This document shows positions 26,292 to 33,702 of a DNA stretch of 64,000 bases, in pieces (the first letter of the stretch is position 1; every line of letters begins with the position of its first letter). Both the position numbers and the translations under genes were made by a program. The stretch comes from Chryseobacterium sp. G0186 (GTDB lineage: Bacteria > Bacteroidota > Bacteroidia > Flavobacteriales > Weeksellaceae), in the NCBI RefSeq assembly GCF_003815675.1, contig NZ_CP033918.1, positions 1,798,001 to 1,862,000 on the forward strand, given 5' to 3'. The notes beneath the pieces were generated by a model. It saw only the letters and a program-made list of their open reading frames with translations. It did no database searches and had not been told where the DNA came from.

Positions 26292-26301
26292 ATTTAGAAT
26301 T

Positions 26302-26868
26302 ATGAAATCATATTGGGAAAACAAATTTATCACCTTATTGCATAAAACACCAAAGACCAAAGAAGAAGTTGAAGAAATGGAGTATGCAAGTGAACAATTT
26401 GGAAGAGAATTAGATATTGAGGCTTCAGAATTATTAAAAGAAATTGAACTCAACGGCTTAAAAGTAAACGAACTTTGGGATTTAGTTAACACACGAGAGC
26501 CATATCCTGAGGCAGTTGACATTCTAACTGAACATTTGAAAAAACCTTATCATATTAAAAACAAAGAGGGAATTGTCAGAGCATTAGGGGTAAAAGAAGC
26601 AGGGGTAAAAACTCTCAGAGCATTATTAGAAGAATATCCAAAATTTGATGATAAACATGTTAAATTTGCATTTAGACTATCTTTATTCAATATTCTTAAA
26701 CTTAATAATCCTAAAAAGCTCATGGCTGAAACAAACGAATCGGATATTTTAATCAAAGAATTAATACAACTGTTCATTGACAATAAAAAATTATCTCTTA
26801 ATAGATTTGACAAACTTTTTGAAGAAGATTTTGCAGAAAAAATTATTGATAAACAGAATGTAAAATGA
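26302..26868 (+). CDS. Probable immunity protein for the RHS nuclease toxin
   Basis: A 188-residue, mostly helical, acidic protein without signal peptide, so it stays in the cytoplasm where a nuclease would act. The sequence suggests HEAT-like helical pairs (residues ~70-130: DILTEHLKKPY ... IVRALGVKEAGVKTLRALLEEY). I infer immunity from position alone: it starts 10 bp after the toxin stop, is on the same strand, and is closed by a terminator. No named Imm family was recognised with certainty. Confidence 0.75.
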   Translation: MKSYWENKFITLLHKTPKTKEEVEEMEYASEQFGRELDIEASELLKEIELNGLKVNELWDLVNTREPYPEAVDILTEHLKKPYHIKNKEGIVRALGVKEAGVKTLRALLEEYPKFDDKHVKFAFRLSLFNILKLNNPKKLMAETNESDILIKELIQLFIDNKKLSLNRFDKLFEEDFAEKIIDKQNVK

Positions 26869-26899
26869 ATTAGTCACTATTTAATCTGACAGTTATAAA

Positions 26900-26948
26900 A
26901 AAATGATTGGTTCTACCGTAATATCAGAATGGTAAAGCCAATCATTTT
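26900..26948 (+). terminator. Terminator after the toxin/immunity pair
   Basis: Arms AAAATGATTGG (26900-26910) and CCAATCATTTT (26938-26948) with an inner TACC/GGTA stem. It lies between convergent genes and may work for both strands. Confidence 0.7.
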
Positions 26949-27029
26949 AATTTTAAGCCTGATAGAAAACATGACATTGTACAAATTACTCTTAATATAT
27001 AGTCCGATTTTGTCCTTTCTCACCCTCAC

Positions 27030-27941
27030 TCACTCCCCATCTCTACTACCCCCTATCAAACTTTGAAACTTAGCTACAAGCAAATCCCGTAGCTCTAATT
27101 TTATGGTATCTAGGTTATACTTTCTTAATAGGTTATTATAACTTTTTCTTAGTTCATAATAGTAGCTAGATGATTTACTGTTTTTTATTTCCCGCCAATA
27201 ATGGGGACTTTTGCCTAACTCTAAAACTGTTTTTTCTTCCCCGCGGATTTCCTGAGTGGCGAGACTATCTATAATATTAACCTCGTCAAAACACTCTAAC
27301 AGGAAGCTAAACATCAATTCCAACTTATTTTTATCATAAATATCCCGAACCGTATGGATTCCAAACCGTTTTTTCAGTAATTTACTGTCTGTAACCTTAA
27401 TTTCCACCCGCAACAGGTTATAATCTAGCTTATACTGCAATCCTTTGTCGTAAATTTTGACATAATACTCACTACGGTTGTACTGTTTGTACATTCCTTT
27501 GCCCTTAAAAGTATCTTTTTGATTAAATTCATCAAAATTGTACATCAGGATATTATTATCCAACATATACTTAGGTTTTAATGAGGTCTGTATGTTCAAC
27601 CCGAACTCAAGATTAGTAACACTGTAATCCGAAATATCTTCGTCCAGGTCGGCTTGAAGCTGCTCAAAAGAGGTCAAAATATCGGGGTAATAAAAATCTG
27701 TATAGTTACCATCAGCAAAACCATTTTTAAGATTAAAGTATGTATGTATAGAGTTTTTGACAAAAGCTGATTTATCAGTAATTCTAACCTCAATATTTTC
27801 AAAACGTCTCCAACATGGATATTTAGGGTCTTCATTGAAATAATCATAATTGCACCTAGTTTCACTGTCAGGAAAATCGTTTTTAATTCTGTTTTCTAAA
27901 GATTCTTTTGTATTTGTGTATGCTTTAATAAAATCTATCAT
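27030..27941 (-). CDS. Putative replication-initiator-like protein
   Basis: A 303-residue protein whose central part carries YVKIYDKGLQYKLDYN followed by LLRVEIKV. This is the pattern found in plasmid and phage replication initiators of the Rep_trans / phage gene II-X type, where the tyrosine in KIYDKG is near the nicking centre. No HUH motif is evident. It has a very high content of N, Y, K and D. It sits with a HTH gene between the toxin pair and the integrase, a layout seen in small Bacteroidetes integrative elements. It could allow rolling-circle-like replication of the excised circle. Assignment is by motif memory only. Confidence 0.55.
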   Translation of the reverse strand: MIDFIKAYTNTKESLENRIKNDFPDSETRCNYDYFNEDPKYPCWRRFENIEVRITDKSAFVKNSIHTYFNLKNGFADGNYTDFYYPDILTSFEQLQADLDEDISDYSVTNLEFGLNIQTSLKPKYMLDNNILMYNFDEFNQKDTFKGKGMYKQYNRSEYYVKIYDKGLQYKLDYNLLRVEIKVTDSKLLKKRFGIHTVRDIYDKNKLELMFSFLLECFDEVNIIDSLATQEIRGEEKTVLELGKSPHYWREIKNSKSSSYYYELRKSYNNLLRKYNLDTIKLELRDLLVAKFQSLIGGSRDGE

Positions 27942-28103
27942 AATTTTGTTGTTTGTTTAAGTACAGACATACCAATAGCCCCCTTATATATTTATACTAA
28001 GAGTTTTGTCTGAATTGTTTAAAAAGATTGTTTTAAGGAGTGTTTAGGAGGTTTTTACAGTACAACAAGGGATTCGTATCATCCATACTGCAAAACAAGA
28101 AAT

Positions 28104-28400
28104 TTAAGCATTTAAACGAGCTTGAATATCGTTTTTAGAATAATAAACGTTTCTGCCAATTTTAGCACATGGTTTTAAAATTTCTTTTTTGTTCCAGTTA
28201 TGAAGCGTTGTTAGGCTCACATTTAAAATTTCAGCCGTTTCATCACGGGTATAAGTCAGTTTCTCATCCTTTAATGCTTGTTGCTCAACCTGCATTTGAT
28301 TGACCACTTTACGAACTACCTGCTCAACATCTCGGATTAGTTCATCTTTTGTCATTTGTACTAATAATGGGTTGTCATTACTGTTATTGTTATTACTCAT
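28104..28400 (-). CDS. HTH (MerR/excisionase-like) DNA-binding protein
   Basis: A 98-residue protein. Residues ~48-98 form a winged-helix HTH_17-type domain with the pattern YTRDETAEILNVSLTTLHNW, then a wing KIGRNVYYSKNDI. The N-terminal half is asparagine-rich then helical (EQVVRKVVNQMQ), likely for dimerisation. Such proteins act as excisionases or as Rep regulators in integrative elements of Bacteroidetes. It is 162 bp upstream of the Rep-like gene on the same strand and 744 bp downstream of the integrase gene. Two strong minus-strand terminators stand between it and the integrase, so it must have its own promoter near 28400-28460. Confidence 0.82.
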   Translation of the reverse strand: MSNNNNSNDNPLLVQMTKDELIRDVEQVVRKVVNQMQVEQQALKDEKLTYTRDETAEILNVSLTTLHNWNKKEILKPCAKIGRNVYYSKNDIQARLNA

Positions 28401-28460
28401 AATGTATATTTTTTTATATTGTTATTCGATTCAATTACCTGACTTACAGGTATAAAAAAA

Positions 28461-28482
28461 GGAAACCCCTTACGAGATTTCC
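28461..28482 (-). terminator. Minus-strand intrinsic terminator 2
   Basis: On the minus strand GGAAATCTC pairs with GGGGTTTCC around GTAA, then seven T. This is a complete terminator for transcripts coming from the integrase side. Confidence 0.75.
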
Positions 28483-28503
28483 TGATGTTTAGACATAAAA
28501 AAA

Positions 28504-28525
28504 GACCCAACCTTTAGGTTGAGCC
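28504..28525 (-). terminator. Minus-strand intrinsic terminator 1
   Basis: On the minus strand GGCTCAACC pairs with GGTTGGGTC around TAAA, followed by a seven-T run. It is the first of two terminators in series, 22 bp before the second. Confidence 0.78.
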
Positions 28526-28561
28526 TGTATATTTGTTGTTTCTTTTTAAAATTTTGTTGTT

Positions 28562-28985
28562 CGGATATAATTATCCTTTCGAGTTTGAAAATAGATATTT
28601 TCAGTTTCCTACTTAATACGTTTTGTACGGGTGTAGCCCCCAAGCCGAAGCCTTTAAGATTTTTATATTAAAAAATGTTGATTATTTCAGATTAGACATA
28701 ATTATTCCTCTGAATAAAAATTCCTGCTCCCCCAATATTTAGCATCATGCTCGGTATGGTCGCTCCTGTGAAGACTTTTTGTAAGTATGAATTAGTTCGG
28801 GCGGAATTATCCGCATTGAAAAAGATTCGTTGCGGTGCTTTTTTCTGCAAGGAAAGCCTAATCCTCAATTTACCGACTTTTCGACGTTAGAAAACATAAT
28901 TATCCCACATGAAACAAATGTTTCTGCCTTCCTCCCCACTGTTCAGTTATAACTTGGCGTGGTCGCTCCGATGAGTAGGACTTGT
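28562..28985 (-). repeat. Three diverged copies of a hairpin-containing repeat, candidate non-coding RNA
   Basis: Units lie at about 28562-28652, 28690-28778 and 28888-28985. Read on the plus strand each has ATAATTAT-CC (28567, 28698, 28896), a hairpin 6-12 bases later, a pyrimidine-rich block (TTTCCTAC, CTGCTCCCCC, TGCCTTCCTCCCC), and a tail like GGTATGGTCGCTCC. The hairpins differ in sequence yet each pairs perfectly: GAAAATA/TATTTTC, GAAT/ATTC, GAAAC/GTTTC. No gene fits the 744-bp gap. Two terminators at its left edge suggest minus-strand transcription. It could be several small RNAs or a protein-binding array. I do not know the family. Confidence 0.55.
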
Positions 28986-29144
28986 TTTTGATAATTAATA
29001 TTTCTAATACCATATACTTGAAATAATCTTAAAGAACTTTTACGCTGAGTTATAATAATAGGTAATTGCACCCCATACTGATAATTCAAGTGCAAAATTA
29101 TACTTTTTTTTATTAGCTAATCAAAATTTAACAAATTTTAACTT

Positions 29145-30440
29145 TTAATATCCTAAACTAGCAAAGATTTTTGCTGTTGATTTAGCTTTCTCCACATCTG
29201 TTTTGTTAATGTAAGTCAATAATTGTTTTTCTGTGGTGTGTCCTGTAAAATTTAATAAATAAGCAGTAGGTATTATTTCATAAAAATTTGATGCAAAACT
29301 CTTTCTGCCAATGTGAGAAGTAACCAATTCATATTTAGGGTACTCACCAAAAACCTTTCGAGTAATTTTCTTTTTTCCCTCTCTTTCTATGACCACCATT
29401 TTACCATTGTATAATATTTCGTCAAGACCTGCAATTCTACAAACATCTTTGATGTATAGATTAAATTTCACATCTGAAATTTTACGTGGAAATTCACCTC
29501 CCCTTTTATCCAAAACATCCTGAACTTTATTTAGTAATGGAATCTGCATTTTTGCACCCGTTTTTATCTGTGTGAACTCTAAATACTTCTGACCCTCACT
29601 ATCTTCCATAATCATAGAGGAAGTAAATCTCATATAATCACTTACTCGTTGCCCTGTATAGCAGGAAATCAAAAGCCAATCCCTTGCATTATCCAAATAG
29701 TCGTTAGGCATTTCGGCTTGTTCAATCTTATCAAGTTCTTTAAAAGTTAAATAAATTGATTTGGGGGTATTTTTCAAAACTTTATCCATCTCAAACCTCC
29801 ATGATTTTACGTTTCTATGTGTTTCAATATCATATGATTCTGCAATAGCACACATCATTTTTAGGAATTTCAGATTTTTGTAAGTTGTAGATACCTGATA
29901 AATATCCTGTAAACAATATCTCTCAAAGTCTGTTCTAAAATGATTATCTATATCTTTGAAAAACAAACCTTTATACAATTTATTAGATTCCTTTTTGTAC
30001 AAAACGTATCGGGCTATTAATTCTTTGGTACTATTGGCTATTTTTAATGTTGCTTCCGAAATTTGGTTTCTTTTCATTTCTATATATTTCTCAATAAAAG
30101 AAACAACATTATCAGAATAGATATTTTCTGCCTTTGACTTCTGAGACGGTGAAATAACCTCTTTCAACCAAATTTTTGATTCATGTTCGGGATTATCCAC
30201 TGCATACCTAGAAATTATCTCACTTTCCAATTTTGACAATCTAACATTTATCGTCTCCGTATCACTCTCAAACATCTTTTTTGAAGATACCCTACACTTT
30301 CCGTCTTTCCATTCTTTCGGTTTACACGTTAGATATGGTACAGGAACACTTATATCAATATTTTTATCTCTGAGCCGTACCCAAATTGTACTTTCTTTAT
30401 CTACTATTTTTCCTCTAAGGAAAAAATTAACTGATGCCAT
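29145..30440 (-). CDS. int: Tyrosine-type site-specific integrase
   Basis: A 431-residue recombinase from the ATG at 30440, giving the usual Bacteroidetes start MASVNFFLRGK. A further 27 codons upstream are open but unlike the family. Domains: arm-binding N-terminus (1-100), SAM-like core-binding domain (~110-215), catalytic domain (~235-425). Catalytic residues are visible in TGQRVSD (Arg), SHIGRKS (His-x-x-Arg), TGHTT (His) and LLTYINK (Tyr nucleophile). It should catalyse integration and excision at the tRNA-Phe 3' end, 173 bp away. The 23-bp TTGTATC element lies 35-57 bp upstream of its ATG, so the integrase may regulate itself. Confidence 0.93.
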   Translation of the reverse strand: MASVNFFLRGKIVDKESTIWVRLRDKNIDISVPVPYLTCKPKEWKDGKCRVSSKKMFESDTETINVRLSKLESEIISRYAVDNPEHESKIWLKEVISPSQKSKAENIYSDNVVSFIEKYIEMKRNQISEATLKIANSTKELIARYVLYKKESNKLYKGLFFKDIDNHFRTDFERYCLQDIYQVSTTYKNLKFLKMMCAIAESYDIETHRNVKSWRFEMDKVLKNTPKSIYLTFKELDKIEQAEMPNDYLDNARDWLLISCYTGQRVSDYMRFTSSMIMEDSEGQKYLEFTQIKTGAKMQIPLLNKVQDVLDKRGGEFPRKISDVKFNLYIKDVCRIAGLDEILYNGKMVVIEREGKKKITRKVFGEYPKYELVTSHIGRKSFASNFYEIIPTAYLLNFTGHTTEKQLLTYINKTDVEKAKSTAKIFASLGY

Positions 30441-30612
30441 ATTTTTTATTAATTTCGAGTTGCAATTTATACAATTGTATCGGGAATTGTATCCAAAAAA
30501 TCTTAACCTATATTTATTCAATGAAATAAAATTGAATTAATCAACATACAAATCAATATGTTACATCAAAAAATAAATCAATATAAATAATTATAAATTA
30601 AAAATTGTGGTT
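30441..30612. promoter_or_regulatory. Integrase promoter and right-end arm region
   Basis: Contains the right-end TTGTATC pair (30475-30497, two copies 12 bp apart) matching the left end at 19436-19458, an inverted repeat AACATA/TATGTT near 30546-30565, and two AAATCAATAT copies (about 30552 and 30577). The integrase promoter should overlap the TTGTATC pair. Confidence 0.5.
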
Positions 30613-30628
30613 CTGGAGAAACCACTTT
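30613..30628 (+). repeat. Right attachment site (attR core)
   Basis: An exact second copy of the 16-bp tRNA-Phe 3' end. It is preceded by GTGGTT, so the sequence resembles the tRNA T arm with six bases (GATTCC) missing. Beyond it the original downstream sequence of the tRNA resumes. Confidence 0.85.
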
Positions 30629-30630
30629 AA

Positions 30631-30657
30631 AACCTCTGATTAGTCAGAGGTTTTTTT
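30631..30657 (+). terminator. Displaced native terminator of tRNA-Phe copy 2
   Basis: Identical to the terminator after copy 1 (17931-17957). It now lies 11.3 kb from its tRNA because of the insertion. Confidence 0.85.
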
Positions 30658-30827
30658 GTTGCTATCTATTTATCTTTGATTTAATCAATGCGGTGTAGGA
30701 AATGTTAATAAAAAGGACTTCCATTCCTCAAGAAGCTCCAGAAAATCATTAACAGGAACAAAGACATTTCCTCCAAGTTTATTAAGAAGAAACCGGTTTA
30801 TCAAAAAATAGGAACACCATGGTAAAG

Positions 30828-31403
30828 CTATTTTTCAAATTCCCATTTTCCATTTTCTTTTTTTAGCCTCAGCCCAATAGGACCAAATACGCAACTCCCT
30901 TTAGGAGGATCAATCTGAACGTAAGATTTTTTTCTACTTTTATCAAACAAAACTCTATGAAATTTGTAATGTCCCAAATAGTTTTTATTGTTGACGGCTT
31001 TCGCAACTCTCTTTATATTTTTAGGCTCTTCTATTTTGCTAAAATCAACTGGAATTGCCTGGTCTGACCTGTTCTTAATCTCATCGAAAGCATAGAAGTT
31101 ATGAAGACCATCCCAATTATCCTTTGAGATATCCACAGCATCCAGCGTATCAGATATGGTAAAGGTATATTGTTCATCTTTTGTTCTCCTGTCTATTATA
31201 GCTATAGCTTCACTGCTGCTTACCTTATACTGAGCTTCTACTTCCGAAACTTCATTAAGATCCAGACATTTAAAAACACATTTATCTATTGCCAAATTCA
31301 ATACCTCATATTCATCATCATCCAATGAATTACAAGAAGACAACATTAACAATAAAAATAAAGCAGTTAATTTTCTTATCCCATTTTGTCTTAAAATTTC
31401 CAT
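30828..31403 (-). CDS. Lipoprotein of unknown function
   Basis: A 191-residue protein with a lipoprotein signal ending LSSC (C24). A ten-residue basic start precedes the hydrophobic stretch. The mature part is acidic at first, then beta-rich, with two cysteines close together (VFKCLDL after CVF) and one near the C-terminus in GSCVFGPIG. No family was recognised. It is the first gene beyond the integrated element and probably belongs to the chromosome proper. The 134 bp to the response regulator gene upstream show no clear terminator, so read-through is possible. Confidence 0.75.
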   Translation of the reverse strand: MEILRQNGIRKLTALFLLLMLSSCNSLDDDEYEVLNLAIDKCVFKCLDLNEVSEVEAQYKVSSSEAIAIIDRRTKDEQYTFTISDTLDAVDISKDNWDGLHNFYAFDEIKNRSDQAIPVDFSKIEEPKNIKRVAKAVNNKNYLGHYKFHRVLFDKSRKKSYVQIDPPKGSCVFGPIGLRLKKENGKWEFEK

Positions 31404-31537
31404 TCGATTTTTTATAGTTTTTTATATTTTTATATAATGCTTTATTACAAGATAATTTTCACCATTATTAAAAGCAACACAAAGACAGAAACAAAATATT
31501 TTTAAGTTCTTACTAGATTTGCAATCTTTTACTTTCA

Positions 31538-32296
31538 TCAGCTCTTCAGCCAATTCAGACACTCGGTAATCTGTCTTTTACTAACGAATACTTCTGTATT
31601 GATCTCCGGATCTGGTGACAGTTTTAATTCTACTTTCTGGCTTGAATGCTTGATGATTTCCGTAATTGCTTCTTTATGGATGATAAATTTACGGTTTACT
31701 CTAAAGAAAACCTGTGGATTCAGTTTGTGAATGATATCCTTTATGGTATCGTCATAAATATAGGTCTGATGATCTTTAGTCGTGAGAAAAAGATATTTTC
31801 CGGATGCAAAGAAATAGGCTGTATTTTGTTCGTCTACAGACTTAAGCTTATTTCCTTCTCTTACCATAAAACGTTTCATCACCTCAGAATCATCCTGACG
31901 TAAGGTAGAAATAGACCTCAGCACGGGTTCAGGATCGAAATTACTGATCGAGATAAACTTTCGCAGTGCTTTATGCAAGTCTTCTTTTTCAAAAGGTTTC
32001 AAAAGGTAATCTATGGTAAAATGCCTGAAAACCCTCATGGCATATTCATCAAATGCTGTTATGAAAATAATAGGTGTAAAAAGCTCTACCTGTTCAAAGA
32101 TTTCAAGACTCATCCCATCTCCCAGATGGATATCCATAAAGATAAGGTCAGCGGAGTCGTTTTCGAAGAATTCTATTGCCTGTTTTTTTGACCGAAGAAC
32201 CACAGTCTCAGTAACGGAGACGATGTTTTGTTTGTCCAATAAATTCTTCAGATAATTAACTGCCAGCAATTCATCTTCTATAATTGCAATTTTCAT
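31538..32296 (-). CDS. LytTR-family response regulator
   Basis: A 252-residue regulator. The receiver domain (1-120) begins KIAIIEDE, with acidic pocket E7/D8 and phospho-acceptor D55 in FMDIHLGD, followed by a conserved lysine in LLKPF. The LytTR DNA-binding domain (~145-250) includes NPQVFFRVNRKFIIH. I place the start at the ATG at 32296; a longer frame to 32341 would add a non-family hydrophobic stretch. It is the presumed partner of the LytS-like kinase at 39740-41323, which lies at the other end of the same gene array. A terminator sits between susD and this gene, so expression would be by read-through or a weak local promoter. Confidence 0.92.
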   Translation of the reverse strand: MKIAIIEDELLAVNYLKNLLDKQNIVSVTETVVLRSKKQAIEFFENDSADLIFMDIHLGDGMSLEIFEQVELFTPIIFITAFDEYAMRVFRHFTIDYLLKPFEKEDLHKALRKFISISNFDPEPVLRSISTLRQDDSEVMKRFMVREGNKLKSVDEQNTAYFFASGKYLFLTTKDHQTYIYDDTIKDIIHKLNPQVFFRVNRKFIIHKEAITEIIKHSSQKVELKLSPDPEINTEVFVSKRQITECLNWLKS

Positions 32297-32310
32297 AACA
32301 TTGCAAAAGT

Positions 32311-32348
32311 ACAAAAAAACCGCTAAAACAATCAAGTTCAAGCGGTTT
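32311..32348 (-). terminator. Terminator between susD and the response regulator
   Basis: On the minus strand AAACCGCT (32341-32348) pairs with AGCGGTTT (32317-32324) around a 16-base loop and runs into seven T. It ends 15 bp before the regulator ATG. Confidence 0.7.
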
Positions 32349-32370
32349 CAAGGGTTGTTAATATGAAGTG

Positions 32371-33699
32371 TTATAAATTAGGATTATTCTTCTTCGCACT
32401 CATCGGATATTCTATCGTATATCTCACGTCATTTTGCTGAAGAATATATTCCTTACCATTGACGGTATGTATTATTTTTTTCTGGTTTGCTCTTCTCAGG
32501 TCAAACCATCTATGTCCCTCTGCTGCAAACTCTCTGAACCTTTCATCAAGAATGAAATTCATGAATTCTGAGTCGTTCATTGGAGTAATTACATTCTGAA
32601 CTGTAGTATATCCTTCCGGCGTGTATCTGTTTTTCAACACTTTCAACAGTGTTTCTTTTGCCTCACTAAGTTTACCCAGTTTCAACAATGCTTCAGATTT
32701 TATAAAATACATTTCAGTTGTTCTGAAAGAAACTTTAAACTCAGAACTTCCTTTTTTAATGATTTTATATTGGCTTCCATTCTTTTCAAAATACATTTTA
32801 AACCTTTTATCGGTAGTATCATTGTATTTTGATATCAATTCAGAAGAGGCAAAGGACAAGTTCTGTGCAGCGCTATCAAACACATCATCCAAAGCCATAA
32901 TAGACTCTACAGACATATAATGATGAGGAGCTGTAGTACTTGTATTTAAATTACTCAGTTCTCCTTTTACGGCAAGAACCTGTTCTGCATAGGCTAAAGC
33001 CTTATTCCAATCTCCTTGATAAAGAGCTGTTCTGGCCTGTAAAGCAGTTAATGCAACCTTCGAGAACCTGTAGTTGACTCCTGCTTTCTGTTGCTGTTCT
33101 ACCATAAGTCCTTCTGCCTTACTCATGTCTGCATGAACCTGGTTATACACTTCCTGTACAGTGGATGGCTTCAATACAGCCTCCAGATCCATTTCAAGGT
33201 TGATAGGAACCCCTCTGTCCGTAGACGCTGTAGCGCTGTTATATGGTTTTCCATATAGATTGACCATATCAAAGTATACATAGGCACGCAATGCATAGGC
33301 TTCTGCAAGAATCTGTTGCTTCTCAGGGGAATCCTGCATCGTTTTGCTTCCCTCATTGATAATCTGATTCAGATAAAAAACCACTGAATAAAACTTCACC
33401 CATGGAAACTCCGCTGTTGCCGAATCATTATTGGTATCTTTCCACATTGCAATTTCACGATACACGTTAAATTCATTTAACTCTTCATTGATCGTTACCT
33501 CATCTGTACGAAGTACGGACAGCGATTTGTGGGATGGATATTTTGCATAAGCTGATGTAAGAACTTTACGATAATCTTCAACAGTGACCGGGATCACTTT
33601 TCCCTCAGGCTGTATATCTAAAAATCTATCACATCCTATACTGCTAAAGCTGATTACCGCTAATGCTACAATTGTAGTTATTTTTTTCATTGTTTTCAA
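32371..33699 (-). CDS. SusD/RagB-family outer-membrane lipoprotein
   Basis: A 442-residue lipoprotein (signal ending SSIGC, C23) followed by the SusD-type start DRFLDIQPEGK. A TPR-like helical core contains AEAYALRAYVYFDMVNLYG, and the C-terminus has FILDERFREFAAEGHRWFDLRRAN, the family signature. It caps the SusC porin, 3 bp upstream, to capture a ligand at the cell surface. Placement after a secreted metalloprotease suggests peptide rather than sugar uptake. No glycoside hydrolase is nearby. Confidence 0.95.
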   Translation of the reverse strand: MKTMKKITTIVALAVISFSSIGCDRFLDIQPEGKVIPVTVEDYRKVLTSAYAKYPSHKSLSVLRTDEVTINEELNEFNVYREIAMWKDTNNDSATAEFPWVKFYSVVFYLNQIINEGSKTMQDSPEKQQILAEAYALRAYVYFDMVNLYGKPYNSATASTDRGVPINLEMDLEAVLKPSTVQEVYNQVHADMSKAEGLMVEQQQKAGVNYRFSKVALTALQARTALYQGDWNKALAYAEQVLAVKGELSNLNTSTTAPHHYMSVESIMALDDVFDSAAQNLSFASSELISKYNDTTDKRFKMYFEKNGSQYKIIKKGSSEFKVSFRTTEMYFIKSEALLKLGKLSEAKETLLKVLKNRYTPEGYTTVQNVITPMNDSEFMNFILDERFREFAAEGHRWFDLRRANQKKIIHTVNGKEYILQQNDVRYTIEYPMSAKKNNPNL

Positions 33700-33702
33700 G
33701 TT

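Larger units (their letters stand above)
19357..30628. mobile_element. 11.26-kb integrative element in tRNA-Phe
   Basis: The two ends are marked by the 16-bp direct repeat CTGGAGAAACCACTTT (19357-19372 and 30613-30628), which is the tRNA 3' end. The tyrosine integrase is next to the right end and is transcribed inward. Outside the right repeat, bases 30629-30661 match exactly what follows the first tRNA-Phe (17929-17961), so removing 11,256 bp restores a second complete tRNA locus. Cargo in order: ardA, three small exported proteins, RHS toxin with immunity gene, Rep-like gene, HTH gene, repeat region, integrase. No relaxase, coupling protein or transfer genes are seen, so it is an integrative island or a mobilised element rather than a self-transmissible ICE. 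Confidence 0.9.

Noticed and set aside
28562..28985. CRISPR array
   Set aside because: Only three units, unequal spacing (131 and 198 bp), strong divergence between copies and no cas genes.
28562..28985. Integrase arm-type sites
   Set aside because: The units are 1.6-2 kb from attR, far beyond normal arm-site distance; the TTGTATC pairs at the ends fit better.
30604..30624. A third tRNA-Phe gene
   Set aside because: Only the 3' acceptor and part of the T arm are present; it is the attachment-site remnant.
19357..30628. Self-transmissible ICE or prophage
   Set aside because: No relaxase, coupling protein, pilus genes, capsid or tail genes are visible.
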